Part shown: positions 8,173 through 14,543 of the stretch, piece after piece
Layout of the letters: the number at the start of each line of letters is the position of its first letter
Numbering within the stretch: position 1 is the stretch's first letter
Origin: an uncultured Lachnospiraceae bacterium
Lineage (GTDB): Bacteria; Bacillota; Clostridia; Lachnospirales; Lachnospiraceae
Assembly: GCA_910585895.1 (NCBI GenBank)
Contig: CAJUHY010000062.1
Location: 1 to 15,628 of the forward strand
Length of the DNA: 15,628 nucleotides
Direction: 5' to 3'
Program-made: the position numbers and the translations under genes
The notes under the pieces: model-generated
The model's input: the letters and a program-made list of their open reading frames with translations, nothing else
What the model was told of the DNA's origin: nothing
Database searches by the model: none

Positions 8173-9063
8173 TTGAGTTGTTATAAAGGTAAGAAAATAA
8201 AGGGGGCGGCAGTCCTGAGAAGTTACATCGTCAAGATAATAGCCGCCTTTATAGCCGCGGCAGCATGTATTCTGTCGTGTATTCCGCTTTTAATTTTGGT
8301 GGTTGGAGCTGTCACTGGTAATTATGAGTTGGCAGTTTATTTGGAGGGAACGCTTTGGGGAGAGGGAGGGACGTATCTTTTGCTGTTTCCCTCCTATCCG
8401 ACCCTCGGGGGAGTGGCAAAAGCGTTGCTGGCAGAGCCGGAATTTTATGTGGTGTTTTGGAATTCTGTGAAATTGACAGGCTGTATTGTGATAGGGCAGA
8501 TATTTTTTGCCGTTCCTGCTGCCTGGGCGTTTTCCCGATGGCAGGGCAGGCTGAGCAGCCTGTTGTTTTATCTCTATATAATTTTAATGCTGCTCCCTTT
8601 TCAGGTGACGATGCTGTCAAATTATATAGTAATCAATGATTTGGGAATCCTTGATACACATGCGGCAGTCATCTTGCCGGCTGTATTTTCCACATTTCCG
8701 GTGTTTATTATTTACCGCAGCTTTCTGGGGATACCGGAGGAGATATACGAGGCGTTTTCTCTGGACAGCAGCAGCCGCTGGCGGATGTTTTGCCATGTTG
8801 GCGTGCCGCTGGCGCTGCCGGGAATTAAATCGGCGGTACTGCTTGGAATCATAGAGTATTGGAATATGGTGGAGCAGCCGCTGCTTTTCTTAAAGACGCC
8901 TTCACGCTGGCCCTTTTCCCTGTACATACCTGGAATCAGCTACGATAATGTCCAATATATCTTTGCCTGTTCGCTGATTGTGCTTGCGCCTATGATATTG
9001 ATTATGCTGTGGGGGAAAGAAGACATCAGCAGGGGAATAAGTAATATGGCAGTTAAACCATAG
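8173..9063 (+). CDS. ABC importer permease, MalG-like
   Basis: 296 residues if started at the TTG at 8173, which has a strong site AAAGGAGAGGG about 5 bases upstream; no better ATG exists nearby. Membrane segments lie at about 20-47, 97-120, 126-148, 163-182, 217-235 and 262-282. The EAA loop reads EAFSLDSSS from 193, followed by VPLALPG. The family's conserved Gly in that loop is replaced by Ser here, a small deviation at the ATPase contact. It pairs with the preceding permease (14-base gap). The product should form the second half of the channel. Confidence 0.88.
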   Translation: MSCYKGKKIKGAAVLRSYIVKIIAAFIAAAACILSCIPLLILVVGAVTGNYELAVYLEGTLWGEGGTYLLLFPSYPTLGGVAKALLAEPEFYVVFWNSVKLTGCIVIGQIFFAVPAAWAFSRWQGRLSSLLFYLYIILMLLPFQVTMLSNYIVINDLGILDTHAAVILPAVFSTFPVFIIYRSFLGIPEEIYEAFSLDSSSRWRMFCHVGVPLALPGIKSAVLLGIIEYWNMVEQPLLFLKTPSRWPFSLYIPGISYDNVQYIFACSLIVLAPMILIMLWGKEDISRGISNMAVKP

Positions 9064-9078
9064 AGAGAGGAGATGTCT

Positions 9079-10260
9079 ATGCAATTATTAAAACATGCCA
9101 GGTTGTTTGTCTGTAACCGGGGCAGCCGTGCCCTTGCCGTATTTTTGGCGGTGATGGCGGTTCTGACAATGGCATCCAGGGCGGTAGATTCTTTGCGCAT
9201 ACCGCAGGTTGTTGTCTGCGGGTTTGAAGAGATGAAATTAGAGTATCCGCTGGAGATTATGGGGCGCGTGGGGACAGTGGGGAAACGCGCATTATATTGT
9301 CAGGAAAATCTTCGCATAGAGAATGTCTGGGTACAACCAAATGATACGGTTGAAAAAGGCGATTTACTGTTTACGCTTGACAAAGAAGACCTGGATGAAA
9401 AAATACGGCAAATGAAACTGGAAATTCGCAAAATAGAGTTACAGATTGCAGATATCGAAAATGTCTATCAGCAGCAGGGAAATCTGCAGAATTTGAATTT
9501 CCAAAGTGTGCAAGCGGAAAATCAGGACGGCGTTGTCGTGTCGGCGGACCAGGGCAGTGTGGACCTGGCGCAGAATGAAAATGCAGCAAAAGCAAAAGAC
9601 AATTCAGCTGCCTTGCTGCTGCTTGATAAGCGAGAGGCGCAATTGAAGCTGGACAGCCTATGCGCTTTGCGGGAGCAGGAGGGAAACGTCTGCGCAGAAT
9701 TTGCTGGGTGTGTGCTGGAGTGCACAGTATCTACGGGCAGTCTCACATCTCCCGAGCCGGTGATGGTTCTCGAAGATTACAGCGAGAATCTGCAGTTTGA
9801 GGGGAGCGTTGGCAGAGAGAGGGAGTCTTATGTGAAAGAAGGGGTGGAGTGCACATTGGAGATGGAGGAGGGAGAGACGGTTTTGGAAGGGGTAGCAATC
9901 AGTGAAGCGCTGCCGGGGGAGCAGGGAACGTACCGGGTTACTGCTGAGATAGCGGATAAGTCGCTTCAACAGACAGGAAATGCCGTTTTAAGTTTTACCA
10001 GGGAGAGTAAAAAATATCGCAACTGTATCCCGCTTTCTGCAATTTACAGCGGAAAAGACGGTTATTACGTAATAGTTGTGGAGGAAGATAAGACGATTCT
10101 GGGCATACAGTCTGTTGCCAGGTTTGTGTCAGTCACGGTAATCGAAAGTAATGATGAGTATGCCGCAGTGGAAGGGGATATATATGAAAGCGAGAAAATT
10201 GTAGCTCAAGCCAACAAGGAGATAAAGGAAGGCGAGCGGGTACGGATTGCTGAGGAATAA
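9079..10260 (+). CDS. Membrane-fusion (HlyD/RND adaptor-like) protein
   Basis: About 393 residues. I prefer the ATG at 9079 over the in-frame ATG at 9073, because the ribosome site GAGAGGAG runs up to 9072 and leaves no spacing for the earlier codon. One N-terminal membrane segment (about 18-36) is followed by a lipoyl-like half (ENVWVQPNDTVEKGDLLFTLD). Next comes a short coiled-coil pair (about 103-135 and 170-200) split by a Gln/Asn-rich insert. The second lipoyl half contains the AEFAGCVLECTVSTGSL segment, and beta-barrel and membrane-proximal domains reach the C-terminus. Such proteins normally partner MacB- or HlyB-like exporters, yet here the gene ends an importer operon 9 bases after the permease stop. 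The partner is unknown. It could bridge the lipoprotein and the membrane complex or serve an exporter elsewhere. Confidence 0.75.
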   Translation: MQLLKHARLFVCNRGSRALAVFLAVMAVLTMASRAVDSLRIPQVVVCGFEEMKLEYPLEIMGRVGTVGKRALYCQENLRIENVWVQPNDTVEKGDLLFTLDKEDLDEKIRQMKLEIRKIELQIADIENVYQQQGNLQNLNFQSVQAENQDGVVVSADQGSVDLAQNENAAKAKDNSAALLLLDKREAQLKLDSLCALREQEGNVCAEFAGCVLECTVSTGSLTSPEPVMVLEDYSENLQFEGSVGRERESYVKEGVECTLEMEEGETVLEGVAISEALPGEQGTYRVTAEIADKSLQQTGNAVLSFTRESKKYRNCIPLSAIYSGKDGYYVIVVEEDKTILGIQSVARFVSVTVIESNDEYAAVEGDIYESEKIVAQANKEIKEGERVRIAEE

Positions 10261-10330
10261 GTCAGAGAAATTGTGGGAGACAGATAATTTAGAGCTTAAA
10301 GGAAATACCATTTTTCAGTAAAACCTAAGA

Positions 10331-10357
10331 TATTGTATGTCAACAATACACATTTTT
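10331..10357 (+). terminator. Weak candidate terminator or operator after the adaptor gene
   Basis: TATTGT (10331-10336) and ACAATA (10343-10348) form a perfect but A/T-rich 6-bp stem with a 6-base loop, followed three bases later by TTTTTT (10353 on). This is the only terminator-like element seen between the importer operon and the exporter operon. The stem is weak, so read-through, or use as a protein-binding palindrome, is possible. Confidence 0.35.
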
Positions 10358-10403
10358 TAACATCTTACCCCCGCTTTTATGCATTTCACCAATCCCCCAC
10401 TTG

Positions 10404-10453
10404 TATTCCCTGCCAACTCTGCTAAAGTAAACCTATCTTCTGCGCAGGGAATA
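10404..10453 (+). promoter_or_regulatory. 10-bp perfect inverted repeat in the leader of the ABC-2 exporter operon
   Basis: TATTCCCTGC (10404-10413) and GCAGGGAATA (10444-10453) are exact reverse complements with 30 bases between them, ending about 20 bases before the ribosome site GGGAGG. They could form a leader hairpin or a spaced operator. Just upstream are two CCCCC-R-CTT tracts (10368-10376 and 10394-10402). The promoter itself could not be settled; TTGTAT (10401-10406) with TAAAGT (10423-10428) at 16 bp is one option. Confidence 0.5.
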
Positions 10454-10482
10454 TGGCTTTATAGAGAAATGGGAGGAACGGT

Positions 10483-11412
10483 ATGGAAGAAGTAATTAAA
10501 GTGAATCATCTGAAAAAGTATTACCAGGATGTGAAGGCGGTGGATGATATCAGTTTTTCCGTGGAGCGAGGTGAATTTTTTGGTTTTTTGGGCGTAAACG
10601 GCGCGGGAAAATCGACTACCATCAACATGCTCTGTACGCTGCAGGAGCCTACAGAGGGGCAGGCGTGGGTAAATGGTCTGCAGCTTGGCAAAGAAAATGA
10701 AGATATCAAGAAACATATCGGTGTAGTTTATCAGGGCAATTGTCTGGATAAAATGCTTACGGTCAAAGAGAATCTGCTGCTGCGGGGCAGCCTGTATGAG
10801 ACTGACAGAGGGAAGTTAAAGAAAAATCTTGCCCGTGTGACAGAAATCCTGGAACTTTCCGACGTGCTGAAACGTCCCTTTGGCAAGCTGTCAGGCGGTC
10901 AGAAAAGAAGATGTGAGATTGCCCGGGCGCTTATGCATACGCCGACTATCCTGTTTCTGGACGAACCCACGACAGGACTTGACCCGGCAACAAGGAAAAG
11001 TGTCTGGGAGACCGTTCATATGCTGCAGAAAGAAATGAAAATGACAGTCTTTCTGACCACGCATTATATGGAGGAAGCCGCAAAGGCGGACCATGTCGGC
11101 ATCATGAGCCGCGGACATTTTGTGGAGTATGGCACACCATTTTCCTTGAAAGAAAAATATGCCAGGGATAAGCTGTATCTGATACCCCGAAAGCATAGCT
11201 GGCAAACAATCCAGAGTTATCTGGCAAATGAGGGGCTTAAATATTCCGCAACGGAGGAAGGCATCCTGCTTAAAATTGACAGCACTATGTCATCATTGCC
11301 CCTCCTGGAAAGAATGAAGGAAATGATACAGGGGTTTGAGGTAATTCAGGGAACAATGGATGACGTATTTTTGAATGTAACAAAGGAGGCAGAAAATGAA
11401 AAAATTTGTTAG
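10483..11412 (+). CDS. ABC-2 exporter ATP-binding protein, DrrA-like
   Basis: 309 residues. The nucleotide-binding domain (about 4-225) is complete: Walker A GVNGAGKST (37-45), Q-loop Q84, signature LSGGQ (136-140), Walker B ILFLDEP with D160/E161, and H-loop H194. The C-terminal extension of about 85 residues is typical of drug, antibiotic and polysaccharide exporters of the DrrA type. GGGAGG precedes the ATG. It overlaps the permease gene by 17 bases, so the two products form one transporter. Since no ATPase accompanies the upstream sugar-type permeases, sharing might be imagined, but this subfamily pairs with ABC-2 permeases and not with MalFG-type ones. The substrate is unknown. Confidence 0.94.
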   Translation: MEEVIKVNHLKKYYQDVKAVDDISFSVERGEFFGFLGVNGAGKSTTINMLCTLQEPTEGQAWVNGLQLGKENEDIKKHIGVVYQGNCLDKMLTVKENLLLRGSLYETDRGKLKKNLARVTEILELSDVLKRPFGKLSGGQKRRCEIARALMHTPTILFLDEPTTGLDPATRKSVWETVHMLQKEMKMTVFLTTHYMEEAAKADHVGIMSRGHFVEYGTPFSLKEKYARDKLYLIPRKHSWQTIQSYLANEGLKYSATEEGILLKIDSTMSSLPLLERMKEMIQGFEVIQGTMDDVFLNVTKEAENEKIC

Positions 11413-12310
11413 CATTACGAAACGCAACTGCCTGGTGTATTTGAGGGACCGTGCAGCAGTATTCTTCTCAATGCTTGCCATGCTGATTGTGTTGATGTTG
11501 ATGGGGGTATTTCTGGGAAATATGAATGAAGAGAACATAGTGAATCTGCTGAAAGAATATGGTGGGGTGCGTGATACAGTTTTGGATCAGCAACATGCGC
11601 GGGAACTGGTTCAATATTGGACATTGGCGGGAATCCTTGTTGTAAATGCAGTCACCGTTACCTTATCCGTAGTTGGAAGCCGGGTGACAGATAATTCAGA
11701 AGGAAAACTGGCAAGCTTTTATTCTGCTCCGGTAAGCCGCAATATCATCGCCTTGTCTTATGTAACATCGGCGGCGCTGATTGGTATTTTTATGTGTTTG
11801 CTGACATTGGCAATTGCGCTCTGCTACATTGCCGCGACAGGAGGGACGATGCTGGGATGTCGGGCGTTAGCAGAGATTTTCCTTTTGATTGTGTTGAACG
11901 TCTGTATTTTTTCTATTCTTATGTATCTGCTGGCATTGTTTATTAAAAGCAGCAGCGCCTGGTCAGGAATTGCCACTGTAGTCGGTACGCTGGTAGGTTT
12001 TGTGGGGGCAATCTATCTGCCAATGGGCTACCTTCCGGATGGCGTGGCTGCGGCGCTCAAGTGTCTTCCAATCCTTCATGGCGCTTCCCTGCTGCGCGAG
12101 GTTTGCTGTGCAGGGGTGTTGGAGAAGACCTTTGCAGGGCTTCCCGCGCAGGTGCCTTCAGAGTATAAAGAATATATGGGAATTCGTGTGGAAATGGGCG
12201 GACAAATAATATCGGGCGCCTACCAGGTGTTATTTCTCGTGGGATGTGGTATACTGGCTTTTGTAATCATTGCCTTTGTCCAAAACAGGAAAAGTATCAG
12301 CGACCGTTAA
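11396..12310 (+). CDS. ABC-2 type exporter permease
   Basis: 304 residues with six predicted membrane segments: about 18-42, a large loop, then 74-95, 118-146, 157-183, 188-211 and 273-294. The loop between the fifth and sixth is long (about 60 residues), as in DrrB/YhgE-style ABC-2 permeases. A strong AAAGGAGG sits 6 bases before the ATG, inside the end of the ATPase gene, which means coupled translation. It forms the membrane half of the exporter with the preceding gene. What it exports (drug, peptide, lipid or a toxic metabolite) is not visible. Confidence 0.92.
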   Translation: MKKFVSITKRNCLVYLRDRAAVFFSMLAMLIVLMLMGVFLGNMNEENIVNLLKEYGGVRDTVLDQQHARELVQYWTLAGILVVNAVTVTLSVVGSRVTDNSEGKLASFYSAPVSRNIIALSYVTSAALIGIFMCLLTLAIALCYIAATGGTMLGCRALAEIFLLIVLNVCIFSILMYLLALFIKSSSAWSGIATVVGTLVGFVGAIYLPMGYLPDGVAAALKCLPILHGASLLREVCCAGVLEKTFAGLPAQVPSEYKEYMGIRVEMGGQIISGAYQVLFLVGCGILAFVIIAFVQNRKSISDR

Positions 12311-12335
12311 GATACTATGAAAGAGTATCAGCAAC
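12293..12335. repeat. Alternating AGTATC / GATACT repeats between permease and LytTR genes
   Basis: AGTATCAGCGAC (12293-12304, overlapping the permease 3' end) recurs as AGTATCAGCAAC (12324-12335), and the complement GATACT sits between them (12311-12316). GATACT can pair with either copy, giving hairpins with loops of 12 or 7 bases. There is no T-run, so this is not a simple terminator. It may be an mRNA processing element, or an operator for the downstream LytTR gene. Confidence 0.5.
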
Positions 12336-12390
12336 AGCAAGGACAGGCAAGTATAGTGGCATCTGAGCAAGTTTGGATAGGAGTTTCATT

Positions 12391-12828
12391 ATGAAAGTGA
12401 CAATCGTAGATATTGGACCGGAGGAAGAAGAAGAAATTATCTTGAGATGCCGCTCCTTGGATGATGACATGGTAAAGATTATTAACCGCCTGAAACAGGG
12501 CGGCACAAAACTTACGGTATATAAAGACGGCGGGATGTTTTTTGTGGAAGCAGAGGAAGTGTTTTATTTTGAATCCGTGGACCAGAAAGTGTTTGCATAC
12601 TGTAAATCAGAAGTCTATCAGGTGAAAAGCAAACTTTATGAACTGCTGGATGAACTGCCAGGATGGATGTTCTTGAGGGTATCCAAATCTGTCATATTGA
12701 GTTTAAACAAGATAAAAAGCCTGACGCCGGCGTTTGGCGGGCGTTATGAAGCGTTATTAAAAAATGGCGAGAAAGTGATTATATCCAGACAGTATGTGGG
12801 TGCGTTGAAAGAACGTTTAGGCGTATAG
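12391..12828 (+). CDS. Stand-alone LytTR-domain DNA-binding regulator
   Basis: About 145 residues from the ATG at 12391, which has ATAGGAG 7 bases upstream; an in-frame TTG at 12373 lies ahead of that site and is unlikely. A short N-terminal segment (1-40), rich in Glu/Asp and without a receiver domain, precedes a LytTR domain (about 45-143). That domain is marked by VYKDGGMFFVEAEEVFYFES, the FLRVSKSVILSLNKI strand-helix and the ISRQYVGALKERLG end. LytTR proteins without a receiver are typically controlled by a co-encoded membrane protein, here the DUF3021 product 29 bases downstream. The likely targets are its own operon and the ABC-2 exporter upstream. The family is clear; the targets are inferred. 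Confidence 0.93.
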   Translation: MKVTIVDIGPEEEEEIILRCRSLDDDMVKIINRLKQGGTKLTVYKDGGMFFVEAEEVFYFESVDQKVFAYCKSEVYQVKSKLYELLDELPGWMFLRVSKSVILSLNKIKSLTPAFGGRYEALLKNGEKVIISRQYVGALKERLGV

Positions 12829-12857
12829 CTTGTGCAGTATCAGGAGGAACAGAGAAG

Positions 12858-13283
12858 ATGAAACGATTGGAGTTTATGATTTCTGTATTTGAGAAAGTTA
12901 CCGCCGGCATTTTATTTGTGGCGGCAGTGTTTATTTCTGTATTTTATGGCTGGGACACGAACTTAAATGTTAATATTTTGTGGCAGATATTATTTCTCTC
13001 AGCTGTCTGTGCGTTGGGCAGTATGATGCTGCCGTTAGAGGATGAGAAAGAAGTATCCAGAATTGCCATGTTGGTGTGCACAATTATTTACTTTATCTAT
13101 ATTAATGCGGTAGTTTTGGGATTCGGATTTTGGTTTGAATGGTTTACGTTTGACAATGGCTGGCAGGTTCTTGGCATGGAACTTGCGATTCTGTTTGTGT
13201 TTATAGCGGTGTTGTTAATTTTCTACTATTCTCAGTGGCTGGAAGCAAGGCGGATGAATGAGAAGTTGAAAAAGAGGGAATAA
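12858..13283 (+). CDS. DUF3021 family four-helix membrane protein
   Basis: 141 residues with four hydrophobic segments: about 13-32, 37-56, 70-92 and 105-131, the last followed by a basic cytoplasmic tail (EARRMNEKLKKRE). AGGAGG sits 10 bases before the ATG. Size, topology and position directly after a LytTR gene fit DUF3021, a family known mainly as the partner of stand-alone LytTR regulators. By analogy with the streptococcal LytTR regulatory systems (HdrRM, BrsRM), it may hold the regulator at the membrane until a signal arrives. The analogy is an inference; sequence homology to HdrM/BrsM is not claimed. Confidence 0.88.
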   Translation: MKRLEFMISVFEKVTAGILFVAAVFISVFYGWDTNLNVNILWQILFLSAVCALGSMMLPLEDEKEVSRIAMLVCTIIYFIYINAVVLGFGFWFEWFTFDNGWQVLGMELAILFVFIAVLLIFYYSQWLEARRMNEKLKKRE

Positions 13284-13294
13284 AATGGTGATAG

Positions 13295-13423
13295 TATGCT
13301 GTTTCCACGGTGATTACGTTTATCAGTGCGCTTTTGCTGGAGGCAGTGAAGGAGAAACGTGGAAAAAAGTTGGTATTGGCGGCTTATAAAAATTTCAGGA
13401 TTACCGACCCACAAAGGAATTAA
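13295..13423 (+). pseudogene. Remnant of the C-terminal end of a membrane-protein gene
   Basis: An open frame of about 42 codons without a start ATG, bounded upstream by TAG (13292-13294). It reads as one hydrophobic segment (STVITFISALLLEAV) followed by a basic soluble tail (KEKRGKKLVLAAY, then FRITDPQRN and TAA). The coding character is convincing but no ribosome site or N-terminal part is present, so it looks like the leftover 3' end of a deleted gene. The parent family was not recognised. A GTG at 13310 could start a tiny peptide, which is less likely. Confidence 0.5.
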
Positions 13424-13451
13424 ATACCCCACAGCTTGCTGCGGGGCATTT
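13422..13451. terminator. Bidirectional terminator between convergent genes
   Basis: CCCC-A-CAGC (13427-13435) pairs with GCTG-C-GGGG (13438-13446) around a single A/C mismatch. The stem is flanked by AAAT and ATTT (13422-13425, 13448-13451), which extend it and supply a U-rich 3' side in either direction. It separates the exporter/LytTR block from the convergent NifX-like gene. Confidence 0.75.
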
Positions 13452-13453
13452 GG

Positions 13454-13849
13454 TTATGCATTCCCATGACAGCCGTGCTTATGTTCGCCGCACTGGTGTC
13501 CCTCCCCATGATGGTCATGATGGCTGCAGCGTACATCCGGGTTGTAAGTAAGATTTCCAGCGAGCAGGGCATTCACTGCCTCATCGGCATTGCCAGTGAC
13601 ACCGCCATAGAGGGCAATTCCTGCTTCTGCCAGTGCATTCTGCGCACCAGCGCCAATTCCGCCGCAAATCAGCGTATCTACATTTAAGTCAGAGAGCAGC
13701 ACGGCAAGAGCTCCATGCCCGTTTCCCTCTGTGCTGACAACCTGTGAATCCGCAATCTTTCCATCCGCAATTTCATACACTTTGAACTGCCCGGTATGTC
13801 CAAAGTGTTGGAAAATATCTCCATTTTCATAAGTTACTGCAATTTTCAT
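13454..13849 (-). CDS. NifX/NifB-type Fe-Mo cluster-binding domain protein with His-rich tail
   Basis: 131 residues. The domain (about 1-105) opens MKIAVTYENGDIFQHFGHTG and contains the family's LICGGIGAGAQNALAEAGI segment; related small proteins bind or carry iron-molybdenum or iron-sulfur clusters. The last 25 residues are exceptionally metal-ligand rich, with eight His and three Cys (CSHHDHHGEGHQCGEHKHGC), and may bind Ni, Zn or Fe. No nitrogenase genes are nearby, so a nitrogen-fixation role is not supported. The start codon overlaps the stop of the upstream DUF134 gene as ATGA, with a GAAGGA site inside that gene, so the two are coupled. The function of this pair is not established. Confidence 0.88.
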   Translation of the reverse strand: MKIAVTYENGDIFQHFGHTGQFKVYEIADGKIADSQVVSTEGNGHGALAVLLSDLNVDTLICGGIGAGAQNALAEAGIALYGGVTGNADEAVNALLAGNLTYNPDVRCSHHDHHGEGHQCGEHKHGCHGNA

Positions 13850-14226
13850 AATATCTCGTTCCTTCTTATGGCAGTCTGATGTTCAGACATGTTATAAATT
13901 CTGTTGCATTTTTTACCGCAGCATTTCCAGGCAGAGCCATCGCAAAGCTTGTAATTCCCCCCGGAAATGCGCAGCGCCTTGCCGCCGATGAGGCAGTCTG
14001 CGATTTTTGACCTTGCCCGCTCATAGATTTCCGTGACCGTGGTTCGGGAAATCCCCATCTGCCTGGCGCACTGCTCGTGGGTTTTCTTTTCGTAATCAAT
14101 CAGCCGTATTGCTTCAAATTCGTCTACATGAAGTATCACCAGCCCTGGTTCCCTGATTCCGCAGGGGGCAAAGCTGTCATATTCAGGTTCTAAACAAATC
14201 CTTCGGCAGCGGCTTGGTCTTGCCAT
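13846..14226 (-). CDS. DUF134 (UPF0251) helix-turn-helix protein
   Basis: 126 residues from the ATG at 14226, which has a near-perfect GGAGGTGA site 4 bases upstream; an earlier in-frame ATG at 14292 would overlap the -35 box and is rejected. The protein begins MARPSRCRRI, has a sigma-70-region-4-like helix-turn-helix at about 45-90 (THEQCARQMGISRTTVTEIY) and ends in a Cys-rich part (LCDGSAW followed by CCGKKC) that could bind metal. DUF134 proteins are commonly encoded beside NifX-like proteins in anaerobes, as here. It is probably a metal- or redox-responsive regulator of this two-gene operon (inference). Confidence 0.9.
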   Translation of the reverse strand: MARPSRCRRICLEPEYDSFAPCGIREPGLVILHVDEFEAIRLIDYEKKTHEQCARQMGISRTTVTEIYERARSKIADCLIGGKALRISGGNYKLCDGSAWKCCGKKCNRIYNMSEHQTAIRRNEIL

Positions 14227-14263
14227 GATTTCACCTCCGTTTTCGACATATGACGATAATTGT

Positions 14264-14292
14264 ATTATATACCACACGTGGGTGGCAGTCAA
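14264..14292 (-). promoter_or_regulatory. Near-consensus promoter with palindrome in the spacer
   Basis: Reading the - strand, TTGACT (14292-14287), a 17-bp spacer and a perfect TATAAT (14269-14264). The spacer holds CCACCCACGTGTGG (14285-14272), an imperfect palindrome with CCAC/GTGG ends. A protein bound there would block RNA polymerase, so this is a good candidate operator for DUF134 autorepression. Confidence 0.7.
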
Positions 14293-14501
14293 GGTGTGAA
14301 ATGGAAACTCCAGAGGGGAGAAATTTCATCATTTTTATATTGTGACTGCGTAGCAATCCATACTCTTGAATGGTTGTTATTATACTTTTCAAAATGAAAG
14401 GGATATAGATTACCATGGATATAGGACCGATGATTTGGGGGATGAGTTAATTACTGATTTTGTAGTTCTTAGAAATTATGGTGGATTATTTTTTATATTT
14501 C
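14293..14501. other. A/T-rich intergenic stretch between divergent genes
   Basis: With the flanking promoters, about 317 bases separate the DUF134 start from the nucleoside hydrolase start. The central part shows no RNA gene or strong structure. It contains a + strand open frame of about 51 codons (14354-14506, stop TAA 14507-14509) without ATG or ribosome site; its peptide (NERDIDYHGYRTDDLGDEL and on) looks protein-like and could be a decayed gene end, but this is weak. Confidence 0.4.
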
Positions 14502-14510
14502 TGTTATAAT
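14502..14510 (+). promoter_or_regulatory. Extended -10 promoter of the nucleoside hydrolase gene
   Basis: TGT-TATAAT (TATAAT at 14505-14510) is a perfect extended -10 element 33 bases before the ATG. The 17-bp-spaced -35 position holds only TGGATT (14482-14487), a poor match, which is normal for extended -10 promoters. Confidence 0.55.
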
Positions 14511-14543
14511 ATACGAACCATAATGAAAGGAATGTAAGTTAAA

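Noticed and set aside
10483..12310. The downstream ABC ATPase as the missing motor of the MalFG-like permeases
   Set aside because: It belongs to the DrrA-like exporter subfamily, overlaps its own ABC-2 permease gene and lies beyond a 222-base gap with its own leader.
13436..13687. Open frame of 83 codons on the + strand
   Set aside because: It is antisense to the NifX-like gene and begins inside the terminator.
13454..14226. Nitrogen fixation locus
   Set aside because: Only a NifX-like domain is present; DUF134/NifX-like pairs occur in many non-fixing anaerobes.
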